In this document: positions 19,791 through 30,637 of the stretch, one piece after another
How the letters are laid out: every line of letters starts with the position of its first letter
How positions within the stretch are numbered: the stretch's first letter is position 1
DNA from: Chelydra serpentina
Taxonomy: Eukaryota > Chordata > Testudines > Chelydridae
DNA: 64,000 nt
Reading direction: 5' to 3'
Assembly (NCBI GenBank): GCA_037349315.1
Contig: JBAIAC010000001.1
Location: 1,364,001 to 1,428,000 of the forward strand
Program-made: the position numbers and the translations under genes
Notes under the pieces: generated by a model
Databases searched by the model: none
Told to the model about the DNA's origin: nothing
The model's input: the letters and a program-made list of their open reading frames with translations, nothing else

Positions 19791-20824
19791 GACAAAGCAT
19801 GACAGAAGTCTGTTGCATTCCATTGAAATTTTTGAAGTAAAAGATCCATGGGCGACCATGGAGACACATTTTTGCTACCTTTTTAAATAATCCCAAGGTA
19901 AAGGAAGCACAGGGTAAGGCAGCTGTGTCACAGGGGTTACAGGCAAAATGTTACCACCTTAAAGAATTAAATGCAGAAGTAAATAATTTAAAGTAAGTAA
20001 AGAGTTACAAGTAGCTTTTGTAGAAATTAATACTAGAGTTTGGAGGCAATTAAAAAAAAGTAAACAGTTGAAAGTTGTAAAAATGTTAAATGGTAACAGC
20101 TGTAAAAATGTTAAAAAGTAACAGTTGTGGTGTTATAAAAGGGGAATTTGTGGTTTAATACAATAAAACCCAGTTATGTAAATGTAAATATATGTGCAAC
20201 AGTCACATTGGGTGAAATCCTGGTAGTTAAACAAATTATACAAGGGGCTTAGGTGGCTACTACCACAACTATGTTTTTGTCCCTAGGAGCCTTTTCAGCT
20301 ATTCTGAAGGAAAATGGGCCCTTTTCCCACAGAAATGGTTTGTAAATATAATTTAATCAAAATTACTAAAGTAATATAAGGGGTTTCCATTGAAACTTTA
20401 CTGCAGGTAGTTGTATAAAAAATAATAAAAGGCGTGTTAAGCAAAACAAAAGTGTGCCTGTGTGTAATTATGTAAGGTTTTAAGGACCTAAACCAACACT
20501 CATGGTTTGTAAAATCCTGTTTATAGTTTAAAATAAATTGGTTTTGTTTTTTAAATTAAAAAAAAACAATGCCACTAAAACTCCATTTGACTCTCTCATT
20601 CAAAGTTGCAACACTGACAGACCCTTGTGCTAGACACGGGCAGCTAGGGTAATGTGGCTTTGTAATTTAGCATTTAACCCTTTGGGTACTTCCATTTTTT
20701 TATAAAGTATAATATCTTTTTAAATAAGAATTTAAAAATGTGGCCCTGGCTGGGGCACAAAACTGGGAGAATGGAGAGATTCTTGGTCCTTTTTTGGTAA
20801 TAAATAGCAGCTAAGAACAGCAGG
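19791..20824 (+). other. AT-rich block replacing pol in ERV-D
   Basis: This is non-coding. From about 20290 (ctattctgaaggaaaatgggcccttttcc) it follows ERV-C 13550 onwards. The segment has no polymerase or integrase motifs. Confidence 0.65.
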
Positions 20825-20828
20825 AGGG

Positions 20829-21208
20829 TGTGAAAGTAGAATGAATTATATTGTAACTATAATTCATTAAAGAAATGCTGCTTGTTCTTGCTGTTTGTTG
20901 AAATATAGTTGTCAGGAAGAGAAACATTAAGCTGTGAGACAATGGGTCCTCTTAAACTAATGAGCTTAAGAGCTCCTAATGAGCTAGGAGATTGGTAAAA
21001 GTTAGTATGCAAATAAGATATGTATGTATATTTGTCAGTTTCTGCTCCCTTTGTTTCTTATGTTAAGTTTGTCTCCCCTTATCTGTATAAATAAGTTAGC
21101 TTGTGCCTTTGCATGCCACTCACATATATCTGGGTGCATTGGCAAAGCGCTTTGCTAATAAACAGAGTGGTCTGACAAATTTTGTGAGCCTTGAATCTGA
21201 CTTTGACA
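20829..21208 (+). repeat. 5' LTR of ERV-A
   Basis: A 380-bp LTR, TGTGAAAGTAGAATG...GACTTTGACA. A TATA box (TATAAATA) is at 21086-21093 and the polyadenylation signal AATAAA is at 21157-21162. It pairs with 42050-42428. Confidence 0.95.
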
Positions 21209-21211
21209 ATT

Positions 21212-21229
21212 TGGAGGTCCCACCGAGAT
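21212..21229 (+). promoter_or_regulatory. ERV-A primer-binding site, tRNA-Gln type
   Basis: TGGAGGTCCCACCGAGAT follows the LTR by three bases. Its complement, ATCTCGGTGGGACCTCCA, corresponds to the 3' end of vertebrate tRNA-Gln as I recall it. The position is right for priming reverse transcription. Confidence 0.7.
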
Positions 21230-21909
21230 GGCAACCATCTTCACTGGGGCTGTGTGATTCCTGACCGTTCTTAGGACGGCCGTGGCAGCCGGCACCTGGG
21301 CATTTGGCCCGAGCGGTCCTCCGCCAGAACGGAAGGGTGCATAACCACAGTGAAGTCTACGCCATCGAACCTGTTGGTTCCCACTCTGTTCTGGTAGGGA
21401 TCCTGGGATCTGACATCAGGAATCTGGTCAGGTAATTATTTCTGTGTTTTGTCCGGACTGAAGACTGTCTTGTCTCTGTGTCTATCCATCCTCCCTGTGG
21501 TGTGTTTGACTCTGGGCGCCGTCTCCATCTGGGGATTGGCCGACCAAAGGGTTCCTGTCCCTGCGGTCTGAGTGAGTGAAATCTGCACAATTGCAGCCGC
21601 ACTGCGCCTTGGGTAAAATCCTTGGTGTGAAAGCAAGGGTGATTGAGGCAGTAGCCTGTGGGCTCCTTTTGTGTGTTGCACTGGGCATCGCCCTGACGAA
21701 CCCGATTTTCCTTCTTGTGTGATTGGTGTAAAGTCCTCCTGTATGGGTAACCAGACGTCTAAGTCGGGACAGTTCCCTAAAGGAATGCCGGCTCATTTGA
21801 TGTATTTTAGGAAGGGTCCGGACTCCTGTAAATTTCTAGAAAAATGGTCTAGGCCAGTGGTCCCCAACACGGTGCCCGCGGGCGCCATGGTGCCCGCCGG
21901 GGCATTTAT

Positions 21910-22405
21910 GGGCGCCCGCACCGGTGATCTCTGTCCCCGGCAGGCTGGGGCAGCGCGGAGAGAAGCCGCAGCCCCGCGCCTGCCGGGGACAGAGAACACT
22001 GGCGCCCGCAGCCCCGGAGTTCTCTGTCCCTGGCAGGCTGGACTGCGGGTGCCGGTGATCTCTGTCCCCGGCAGGCGCGGGGCTGCGGCTTCTCTCCATG
22101 CTGCCCCGGCCTGCCGGGGACAGAGAACACCGGCGCCCGCAGCCCGGCCTGCCGGGGACAGAGAACTCCGGGGCTGCGGGCGCCGGTGTTCTCTGTCCCC
22201 GGCAGGCTGGGGCACCGCGGAGAGAAGCCGCAGTCCCGCGCCTGCTGGGGACAGAGAACACAGGCGCCTGCAGCCCCAGAGTTCTCTGTCCCTGGCAGGC
22301 CGGGCTGCGGGCGCCGGTGATCTCTGTCCCTGGCAGGCGCGGGGCTGCGGCTTCTCTCTCCACGCTGCCCCGGCCTGCCGGGGACAGAGAACACAGGCAC
22401 CCGCA
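21910..22405. repeat. GC-rich inverted tandem array
   Basis: Repeated blocks of ctctgtccccggcaggc and its complement gcctgccggggacagagaac alternate with gcggcttctct or agagaagccgc and cgcccgcagccccg. The array is about 500 bp with both orientations interleaved, so it can fold extensively. The six-frame open reading frames across it carry no protein signature. Confidence 0.85.
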
Positions 22406-22409
22406 GCCC

Positions 22410-23096
22410 CGGCAAGCCGCCCCTTGTCTCCCCGTTCAGCAGCTCAGCGGGGAGACAAGGAGCAGCCAGCCAGGGCAAGCCGCCCCTTGTCTCCCCGCTC
22501 AGCAGCTTAGCAGGGAGACAAGGGGCAGCCGCGGCGAGCCACCCCTTGTCTCCCCGCTGAGCTGCTGAGAGGAGAGACAAGGAGCAGCCAGCCAGGGCGA
22601 GCCGCCCCTTGTCTCCCCACTCAGCAGCTTAGCAGGGAGACAAGGGGCAGCCGCGGCGAGCCGCCCCTTGTCTCCCCGCTCAGCAGCTCAGCGGGGAGAC
22701 AAGGGGCGGCTCGCTGCGGCTGCCCCTTGTCTCCCCGCTGAGCTGCTGAGTGGGGAGACAAGGGGCAGCCGTAGCGAGCCGCCCCTTGTCTCCCCGCTGA
22801 GCTGCTGAGCGGAGAGACAAGGAGCAGCCAGCCAGGGCAAGCCGCCCCTTGTCTCCCCACTCAGCAGCTTAGCAGGGAGACAAGGGGCAGCTGCGGTGAG
22901 CCGCCCCTTGTCTCCCCACTCAGCAGCTTAGCAGGGAGACAAGGGGCAGCCGCGGCGAGCCGCCCCTTGTCTCCCCACTCAGCAGCTCAGCGGGGAGACA
23001 AGGGGCAGCCGCAGCGAGCCACCCCTTGTCTCCCCGCTGAGCTGCTGAGCGGGGAGACAAGGGGCAGCCACGGCAAGCTGCCCCTTGTCTCCCCGC
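22410..23096. repeat. Satellite of ~60-bp palindromic units
   Basis: About twelve units at ~60-bp spacing. Each contains ccccttgtctcccc-gct-cagcagct-cag-cggggagacaagg, an inverted repeat of roughly 17-bp arms around a short loop. Units vary by a few bases (gctc, actc, gctga). The array resumes at 23807-23880 after the nested hAT element. Confidence 0.9.
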
Positions 23097-23798
23097 CAGG
23101 GGCGGCTCTAATGTTTTTGCCACCCCAAGCAAAAAAACAACAACATCCCAAACGCCGCCCCCGAAACAAAACAAAAAACAACCCCCCCAACGCCCGCCGA
23201 AACAACCTTTCCCCCCCTCTGCCTCTCTGCCCCGCTCTCCCCGGCCGGACCACCAGCGGGGAGGGTGGCATGCCCGGGGCCCCACTCCCCCCCCGGCCAG
23301 CGGAGAGCGAGGCTGCCCCACTCTCCCCAGGTCGGAGCGCCGGTGGGGAGGGCGGCATGCTCGGGGCCCCACTCTCCCCAGGCCAGAGCGCCAGCGGGGA
23401 GGGCGGCATGCCCGGGGCCCCGCTCTCCCCGGCCAGCGGAGAGCGAGGCTGCCCTGCTCTCCCCGGCTGGAGCGCCGGCCGGGCGGGCGGTATGCCCGGG
23501 GCCCCGCTCGCCCGGGCCAGAGCGCCGGGGTGAGCGGGACATGCGTGGAAGGGAGGGGGAGATGCGTGTCGTGCCCGCTAGGGTTCTCTTCTCCCCCTCC
23601 CTCCCAGGCTCTTAAGCCTAGGAGGGAGGGGGAGAAGCGCTGTTTCGCGCGCCACCACTGGGGGAGAAGCTGAGCCGCCGGCGGCGCAGGAAAGCCGGTG
23701 GCGGGGCACATTTCTAGGGGCGGCATGGCCCGTGCCGCCCCTAGAAATGTGCTGCCCAAAGCACCAGCTTGTTTTGCTGGTGCCTGGAGCCGGCCCTG
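23097..23798. mobile_element. Nested hAT-type element, 702 bp
   Basis: It begins CAGGGGCGGCTCTA and ends TGGAGCCGGCCCTG (imperfect inverted repeats). The flanking 8-mers ctccccgc (23089-23096) and ctccccac (23799-23806) differ by one base. The interior is A-rich, then GC-rich tandem sequence (ggggagggcggcatgcccggggcccc repeated several times). It inserted into the palindromic satellite, which continues on the other side. Confidence 0.85.
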
Positions 23799-23880
23799 CT
23801 CCCCACTCAGCAGCTTAGCGGGGAGACAAGGAGCAGCCACGGCAAGCCGCCCCTTGTCTCTCCGCTCAGCAGCTCAGCCA

Positions 23881-24190
23881 ATGAGCGGGGAGTCAGCGGG
23901 CAGCTGCCCGCTGCCCCCCAAATCTTGGCGCCCTAGGCGACAGCCTAGGGTCGCCTAGTGGGCGCGCCGGCCCTGCCAGCTGCTCGTGCTGCTGGGGAGC
24001 CGCGGGCCTTTTAAAGCGCCACCGGAGCCCCGCTGCCGGAGCTCCGGCGGTGGCACTTTAAAGGTCCCGGGGCTCCACAGCGGCTGGAGCCCCAGGCCCT
24101 TTAAAGCATCCCAGGGTGAGTACGGGGGAGGGGGAGGCGCCTTTTTATAGCGCTGCTCCCCCTGTGCTCAAGACCTGGCTACACTACTGC
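23881..24190. repeat. hAT fragments inside the 2.7-kb element
   Basis: At 23920-23975 a hAT-like terminus appears (ggcgccctaggcgacagcctagg...gcgccggccctg). From about 23985 the sequence is homologous to the 17575-17992 element, and it ends ctggctacactactg at about 24176-24190. It reads as truncated copies joined end to end. Confidence 0.65.
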
Positions 24191-26086
24191 AGAGAACTCC
24201 GGGGCTGCAGGCGCTGGTGTTCTCTGTCCCTGGCAGGCGGGGGGCTGCGGCTTCCCTCTCCACTGCCCAGAACTACTCCCCCCCCAAAAAAGGTAAATAA
24301 AAAAAGAGCACATTCACATGGTAAGGTGAAAAAATAATTGTCGAATAATTTAATTAATACCTTTTACATGTAAAATTACCTTTTGTATCTTATGGATTCA
24401 TATATTATGTAATATTAAATATGATAGTTTTCATATTATTTAATGTACAAATACAAAATAAGTATTGAAAAATTGTTGGCGCCCGCCACACTCTTCTGAA
24501 AACATGAATGTGCTCTTGGCCACAAAAAGGTTGGGGACCACTGGTCTAGGCTAACTCAGGAGAATCAAATTCAGTGGCCACTGTTAGGATCTCGGGACAA
24601 AGACCGAGTAGACATCTTAAAAGACAAACTCGCCAACCTAAAACTAAATTGGCAAAGGAGAGGTTGATTGTTTCATGCAGTGGTGGGAAGAGGCAAATCA
24701 TAGGTGGACAGAATCAAAACTTGCCTCTCTCAAAGATTCAAATGATAAGTTAAAAGCTTTATTAGAAGCCTCCTCTCCTGCTACCAGACCGAGCGCTCCC
24801 CTTTACCCCGTTCTCCGAGAAGACCAGGATCGATCCCAACCCCCTGCATACTCCCATCTCATTGTGGGAAAGGACGAAGAAAACCCCTTGTTAAATTCTG
24901 GGGATGACGATGAGGAAGACGCATTAATTGGCCTGGCATCCTTGCGTTGGATCAATAGGCGGTCACAACAACTCCCAGGGGTCTCCAGTTCAGACCAGTC
25001 CGGATCATCCAATACCGCCCAGGCTCATTCCTCCGGTACCACTAAGACCCGTAAAGAAAACCCCCCCGTTCCCCCGACACCCTCCAGTCTGCCTGACTCC
25101 TCTGTTTTTCCCCATACATACAAAGATAGCCTGGACACTGATTGGGCCCAACACTTACGCTCTGGCTCTAAACCTATCCAGGCTCCCCTCCGAATCCTGC
25201 ATACTGGGGGCCAACAAGAGGGTCCCACTTGGAGCTATAAACCCTGAACTCATACAGAGCTCCTTTCAATTGTAAAAGGCTTTCCAAAGCCCCTGGAAAA
25301 TCCTACCACATTTGCAGAGGAATTTTTGTTAGTGTGCGACACCTATGAACCCTCTGAGGCAGACCTCCTGCAGCTGTGCAAGCTACTTGTAACCCCTAGC
25401 AAGCATGAAAAATGGCTCACAGCAGCCAACTGGCCCGTCAGTGAGCGGCATTCTACTTTACCAGACACCGGTCCTGATGCTGAATACCGGAAAAAGTGTA
25501 AAGACCAAGCTAAAAACCTACATGAGGCTATCCCTCGGGTATGGACTCCTAAAACCAACAGGACAGCCATACATTGCTGTAAACAGCGACAGCGAGAAAG
25601 TCCGGGTGACTACCGCACCCAGCTGACTGATGTTTTTCTGCAACATTCTGCTATACAGCAACCGGGTGAAAATGGGAAGGGCACCCTAGCTCATGCGTTT
25701 GTTAATGGCCTCCTACCTGCTATTGGCAGTATGCTAAAGCGAATAAGTGTTGGGTGGGAGACTGAAACCATGGATAAATTGCAATCAGTGGCAGAACACT
25801 ACCATCGCACTCTAAAGGGAAAGGAGGAACAATCCTCCCAAAAGTTAATGGCCCTGCAAATACAGCATTATTCAGGGCATGGTAAACAGCACCGGGGACG
25901 GGGTCATGGTGGGGGGGCTGTGGAACTGGATTTTCGGGTTTTGGGGGTGTTTGTAATTACTGTAAACAATCCGGACATTGGAAAAACGAGTGTCCGCGCC
26001 AGCCTAATAGCTCTGTAAACAACCATCTAGACCCCCTGTCGGCACAGCCCAACAGTCCCCAGACTTACTTTGTCCCACAGCAATGA

Positions 26087-27243
26087 CAGAACACCAGGGA
26101 ACCTCAGGAAATTTTAGCTCCTTTACTACCTCTCACTCCCACGGGTGAATGTGTTTTGACTATTAATGATCTTTTTCTCCCTTTCCTTGTTGATACTGGA
26201 GCTTCGCTCTCTGCATTTCGTACTGCCGACCTGCCTGAGGTTCCCCGCTCTGAAAAAAACTGTGTCCACTGTGGGCATTATGTGAGTCCCAACCCCTTAT
26301 TCCCTTTCAAAACCTCTACGGGTCCAGGTTGGTCCCCTTTTCGCGGACCATGCATTCCTCCTCTCTGATTCCACTCCGGTGAACCTTTTGGGTCGGGACC
26401 TGTTATGTAAACTTGGCTGTACCATGTACTGTTCCCTGGATGGTGTCTACTTACAAATCCCCCAGTCCTCTCTGAGTGATTCTGTAGCCTCCCTGCTGTC
26501 TGAAACTCCCCTTTCCACTCCGGTCCCCTGCTGCCCATTGGTCCCATCCCTTGAACACCTAATTTCACAGGTCCCATCCTCTCTGTGGCCAACCCACCCA
26601 TCTGAAGTGGGCCGCTTAAATACTGACCCTGTCTGCATTACTGTTGACTCTTCCAAACCTCTGCCTCGCCTGTCTCAATACCCTTTAAACCCTGAAGCAG
26701 AGGCTGGAATTGCTCCAGTCATGACTGCCCTGTTGGAACAAGGCATTATTGTCCCCTGCTCCAGCCCCTGTAACACCCCTATCCTCCCAGTTCGAAAAGC
26801 TGATGGTAAATCGTGGCAGTTTGTTCAGGATCTTCGGGCCATTAACTGCATTGTTATACCTGCCTTTCGTGTTGTCCCTAACCCAGCGACGATTCTGGCT
26901 TCTATCCCACCAGATGCAACTCATTTTACTGTTGTTGATTTGTGCTCTGCTTTCTTTTCTGTCCCAGTTCACCCTGACTCCCAGTTCCTGTTTGCCTTTT
27001 CTTACAAGGGGCAACAGTACACATGGACCACGCTTCCCCAGGGGTATACTGAAAGCCCGTCATATTTTTCCCCAAGTATTAGCCTGAGACCTTGCTGACC
27101 TTGTTTTCCCGTCCAGGTCCACACTAGTCCAATATGTAGATGATCTACTCCTCTGTTCCTCTTTATTGTCTGCCTCTGAAACTGACTCTTTAGTGCTCCT
27201 TACTGCCCTAGCAAATAAGGGTCACAAGGCTTCTCACTCTAAA
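26087..27243 (+). pseudogene. ERV-A protease and RT, 5' part
   Basis: Reading continues from gag across the TGA at 26084-26086 in one frame to the protease active site LVDTGAS at about 26190. After a frameshift near 26370, the LLGRDLLCKLG region and reverse transcriptase follow (26379-27098): the PCNTPILPV block, FVQDLRAIN, VVDLCSAFFSVPVHPDSQ with the first catalytic Asp, and LPQGYTESP. A further frameshift precedes QYVDDLL at about 27130. The RT breaks off at KASHSK, where foreign DNA begins at 27244, and resumes at 32026. The reverse transcriptase would copy viral RNA to DNA. Confidence 0.9.
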
Positions 27244-27650
27244 ATAGATTTAAGAATTTTATTAAGATAATGTTAAAAATAAAAACAATGGTACAAAGTT
27301 TAAGCGTAGAAGTTTCTGGTTAGCAGGGAATAAGGTACAGATTATCAAGGGGAGCGAAGTTCAGTTTAGGATCGGATGACGTAAGAAATACATAATCTGC
27401 AAAATCCCCAATTGGGGGTAAAGGCTTAACGGCTCAAAGTACAGAGATTGAGATATGACGGTAAGTTGTTCATATATAATGGCTATGTTCAGGTGTGGAG
27501 TATAACGAGTGGGTACGATGATGAGGATGGATTTACCCTCATTTGGTGAGATTTAATGTTCAGTGAGTTTATGGTTCCAGTTCATATTGTCCAGTGGGAA
27601 AAAGTCTCTCGGTCCCTTTCTCGTAGATGATGTACGATGTCGCTCCAGCT
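27244..27650 (-). mobile_element. Unassigned mRNA-like insert, 3' part
   Basis: This is foreign DNA between two RT codons of ERV-A. On the minus strand it ends TTAATAAAATTCTTAAATC, with AATAAA about 15 nt before the junction, like the 3' end of a polyadenylated transcript. Together with 31924-32025 it forms one ~509-bp insert that the CR1 later split. Only aaa is duplicated at its edges. I do not recognise it as a gene or a repeat. Confidence 0.5.
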
Positions 27651-27743
27651 CATAGAATCATAGAATCATAGAATCTCAGGGTTGGAAGGGACCTCAGGAG
27701 GTCATCTAGTCCAACCCCCTGCTCAAAGCAGGACCAACCCCAA

Positions 27744-30593
27744 CTAGATCATCCCAGCCAGGGCTTTGTCAAGCCTGACCTTAAAAACCTCTAAGGAAGG
27801 AGATTCCACCACCTCCCTAGGTAACCCATTCCAGTGCTTCACCACCCTACTAGTGAAAAGGTTTTTCCTAATATCCAACCTAAACCTCCCCCTCTGCAAC
27901 TTGAGACCATTACTCCTTGTTCTGTCATCTTCTACCACTGAGAACAGTCTAGATCCATCCTCTTTGGAACCCCCTTTTAGGTAGTTGAAAGCAGCTATCA
28001 AATCCCCCCTCACTCTTCTCTTCTGCAGGCTAAACAATCTCAGTTCCCTCAGCCTCTCCTCATAAGTCATGTGCTCCAGCCCCCTAATCATTTTTGTTGC
28101 CCTCCGTTGGACTCTTTCCAATTTATCCACATCCTTCTTGTAGTGTGGGGCCCAAAACTGGACACAGTACTCCAAATGAGGCCTCACCAGTGCCGAATAG
28201 AGGGGAATAATCACATCCCTCGATCTGCTGGAAATGCCCCTACTTATACAGCCCAAAATGCCGTTAGCCTTCTTGGCAACAAGGGCACACTGTTGACTCA
28301 TATTCAGCTTTTCGTCCACTGTAACCCCTAGGTCCTTTTCTGCAGAACTGCTGCCCAGCCATTCGGTCCCTAGTCTGTAGCAGTGCATGGGATTCTTCCG
28401 TCCTAAGTGCAGGACTCTGCACTTGTCCTTGTTGAACCTCATCAGATTTCTTTTGGCCCAATCCTCTAATTTGTCTAGGTCCCTCTGTATCCTATCCCTA
28501 CCCTCCAGCGTATCAACCACTCCTCCCAGTTTAGTGTCATCTGCAAACTTGCTAAGGGTGCAGTCCACACCATCCTCCAGGTCGTTGATGAAGATATTGA
28601 ACAAAACCGGCCCCAGCACCGACCCTTGGGGCACTCCACTTGATACCGGCTGCCAACTAGACATGGAGCCATTGATCACTACCCGTTGAGCACGACCATC
28701 CAGCCAGTTTTCTATCCACCTTACCGTCCATTCATCCAGCCCATACTTCTTTAACTTGCTGGCAAGAACGCTGTGGGAGACTGTATCAAAAGCTTTGCTA
28801 AAGTCAAGAAATAGCACATCCACTGCTTTCCCCTCATCCACAGAGCCAGTTATCTCATCATAGAAGGCAATTAGGTTAGTCAGGCATGACTTGCCCTTGG
28901 TGAATCCATGCTGACTGTTCCTGATCACTTTCCCCTCCTTTAAGTGGTTCAAAATTGATTCCTTGAGGACCTGTTCCATGATTTTTCCAGGGATTGAGGT
29001 GAGACTGACTGGCCTGTAGTTCCCCGGATCTTCCTTCTTCCCTTTTTTAAAGATGGGCACTACATTAGCTTTTTTCCAGTCATCCGGGACCTCCCCCGAT
29101 TGCCATGATTTGTCAAAGATAATGGCCAATGGCTCTGTAATCACATCGGCCAACTCCTTTAGTACCCTCGGATGCAGTGCATCCGGCCCCATGGACTTGT
29201 GTTCGTCCAGCTTTTCTAAATAGTCCCGAACTACTTCTTTCTCCACAGAGGGCTGGTCACCTCCTCCCCATACCGTGCTGCGGAGTGCAGCCATCTGGGA
29301 GCTGCCCTTGTCTGTGAAGACAGAGGCAAAAAAAGCATTGAGTACACTAGCTTTCTCCGCATCCTCTGTCACAAGGTTCCCTCCCTCATTCAGCAAGGGG
29401 CCCACACGTTCCTTGACTTTCTTCTTGTTGCTAACATATCTGAAGAAACCCTTCTTGTTACTCCTAACATCTCCAGCTAGCTGCAACTCCAAGTGTGATT
29501 TGGCCTTCCTAATTTCACTCCTGCATGCCTGAACAATATTTTTATACTCCTCCCTGGTCATTTGTCCAATCTTCCACTTCTTGTAAGCTGCTTTTTTGTG
29601 TTTAAGACGAGCAAGGATTTCACTGTTAAGCCAAGCTGGTCGCCTGCCATATTTACTTTTCTTTCTACACATCGGGATGGTTTGTTCCTGCAACCTCAAT
29701 AAGGTTTCTTTAAAATACAGCCAGCTTTCCTCGACTCCTTTCCCCCTCATGTTATTCTCCCAGGGGACCTTGCCCATCAGTTCCCTGAGGGAGTCAAAGT
29801 CTGCTTTTCTGAAGTCCAGGCTCTGTATTCTACTGTTCTCCTTTCTTCCTTGTGTCAGGATCCTGAACTCGACCATCTCATGGTCACTGCCTCCCAGGTT
29901 CCCATCCACTATTGCTTCCTCTACTATTTCTTCCCTGTTTGTGAGCAGCAGGTCAAGAAGAGCTTTTCCCCTAGTTGGTTCCTCCAGCACTTGCACCAGG
30001 AAATTGTCCCCTACACTTTCCAAAAACTTCCTGGATTGTCTGTGGACCGCTGTATTGCTCTCCCAGCAGATGTCGGGGTGATTAAAGTCACCCATGAGAA
30101 CCAGGGCCTGTGATCTAGTAACTTCTGTTAGTTGCTGGAAGAAAGCCTCGTCCACCTCATCCCCCTGGTCTGGTGGTCTGTAGCAGACTCCCACCACGAC
30201 ATTACCCTTGTTGCTCACACTTCTCAATTTGATCCAGAGACTCTCAGGTTTTTCTGCAGTTTCATACTGGAGCTCTGAGCAGTCATACTGCTCTCTTACA
30301 TACAACGCAACTCCCCCACCTTTTCTGCCCTGCCTATCCTTCCTGAACAGTTTATATCCATCCATGACAGTACTCCAATCGTGTGAGTTATCCCACCAAG
30401 TCTCTGTTATTCCAATTACATCATAATTCCTTGACTGTGCCAGGACTTCCAGTTCTCCCTGCTTGTTCCCCAGGCTTCTTGCATTTGTGTATAGGCATTT
30501 AAGATAACTCACCGATCGCCCTGCTGTCCCAGTATGGGGCAGGAGCCCTCCCCTCTTGCACTCACCTACTTGTGATTCCTCCCGGTATCCCAC
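27744..30593 (-). CDS. CR1 ORF2: endonuclease-reverse transcriptase
   Basis: A 949-codon frame with no stop. The N-terminal apurinic-type endonuclease (about residues 30-250) shows [23 protein letters not shown] and GGSDHEMV, the motifs that coordinate metal and nick the target. The reverse transcriptase (about 480-750) shows [39 protein letters not shown] and the catalytic FADD box near residue 682. A thumb and C-terminal region with CR1-typical [16 protein letters not shown] and [14 protein letters not shown] follows. It would nick chromosomal DNA and prime copying of CR1 RNA. The length is in the family's range. The Met at 30593 is only 42 bases after the ORF1 stop; a start further upstream cannot be excluded. 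Confidence 0.95.
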   Translation of the reverse strand: MGYREESQVGECKRGGLLPHTGTAGRSVSYLKCLYTNARSLGNKQGELEVLAQSRNYDVIGITETWWDNSHDWSTVMDGYKLFRKDRQGRKGGGVALYVREQYDCSELQYETAEKPESLWIKLRSVSNKGNVVVGVCYRPPDQGDEVDEAFFQQLTEVTRSQALVLMGDFNHPDICWESNTAVHRQSRKFLESVGDNFLVQVLEEPTRGKALLDLLLTNREEIVEEAIVDGNLGGSDHEMVEFRILTQGRKENSRIQSLDFRKADFDSLRELMGKVPWENNMRGKGVEESWLYFKETLLRLQEQTIPMCRKKSKYGRRPAWLNSEILARLKHKKAAYKKWKIGQMTREEYKNIVQACRSEIRKAKSHLELQLAGDVRSNKKGFFRYVSNKKKVKERVGPLLNEGGNLVTEDAEKASVLNAFFASVFTDKGSSQMAALRSTVWGGGDQPSVEKEVVRDYLEKLDEHKSMGPDALHPRVLKELADVITEPLAIIFDKSWQSGEVPDDWKKANVVPIFKKGKKEDPGNYRPVSLTSIPGKIMEQVLKESILNHLKEGKVIRNSQHGFTKGKSCLTNLIAFYDEITGSVDEGKAVDVLFLDFSKAFDTVSHSVLASKLKKYGLDEWTVRWIENWLDGRAQRVVINGSMSSWQPVSSGVPQGSVLGPVLFNIFINDLEDGVDCTLSKFADDTKLGGVVDTLEGRDRIQRDLDKLEDWAKRNLMRFNKDKCRVLHLGRKNPMHCYRLGTEWLGSSSAEKDLGVTVDEKLNMSQQCALVAKKANGILGCISRGISSRSRDVIIPLYSALVRPHLEYCVQFWAPHYKKDVDKLERVQRRATKMIRGLEHMTYEERLRELRLFSLQKRRVRGDLIAAFNYLKGGSKEDGSRLFSVVEDDRTRSNGLKLQRGRFRLDIRKNLFTSRVVKHWNGLPREVVESPSLEVFKVRLDKALAGMI

Positions 30594-30637
30594 TTCCCCA
30601 CTTACCTCGGGGCTTTGGTCTCCTTCCCCCGGTGAAC

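Larger units (their letters stand above)
19200..20828 (+). mobile_element. ERV-D, 5' segment (split by ERV-A)
   Basis: This is the left part of a second pol-less ERV. It joins the SCAN-type Gypsy abruptly near 19200 with no LTR, so its 5' end is lost. A gag-like region (19210-19780) is followed by AT-rich sequence homologous to ERV-C. ERV-A then interrupts it (TSD aggg at 20825-20828 and 42429-42432), and ERV-D resumes at 42433. Confidence 0.75.
21855..24543. mobile_element. hAT-type element, 2.7 kb
   Basis: The termini CAGTGGTCCCCAAC and GTTGGGGACCACTG are perfect inverted repeats, and the 8-bp duplication gtctaggc (21847-21854 and 24544-24551) flanks it exactly. Long open frames inside are artefacts of GC-rich tandem arrays (21910-22400 and 22410-23096). 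No transposase is visible, so it is non-autonomous. It contains a second hAT at 23097-23798 and a fragment related to the 17575 element at about 23985-24190. It inserted in ERV-A gag and is therefore younger than ERV-A. Confidence 0.95.
21743..26086 (+). pseudogene. ERV-A gag, interrupted
   Basis: Gag forms the virion shell. The ATG at 21743 gives an N-myristoylation signal (MGNQTSK). After about 37 codons the hAT element (21855-24543) interrupts, and gag resumes at 24552. A stop lies near 24664. A 190-codon frame from 24675 carries a PPAY late-domain-like motif (about 24841) and an acidic patch (GDDDEEDA). A TGA at 25245-25247 separates it from the in-frame capsid C-terminal stretch (25248-25900), which contains the TAANWP...DAEYRKKCKDQAKNL region. 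A frame change in the G-run at 25911-25917 precedes the perfect CX2CX4HX4C knuckle at 25952-25993. Gag ends at TGA 26084-26086, in the same frame as the protease that follows. Confidence 0.85.

Noticed and set aside
21671..22580. Long open frames on both strands (up to 279 codons) in the GC-rich hAT interior
   Set aside because: They are low-complexity translations of an inverted tandem array, open in several frames at once, with no domain signature.
22410..23096. Array that could be mistaken for CRISPR
   Set aside because: Units are whole palindromes with no unique spacers, in a vertebrate hAT element. There are no cas genes.
22920..23840. 306-codon minus-strand frame
   Set aside because: It runs across the satellite and a nested hAT with different sequence classes; composition is Pro/Arg/Gly low complexity.
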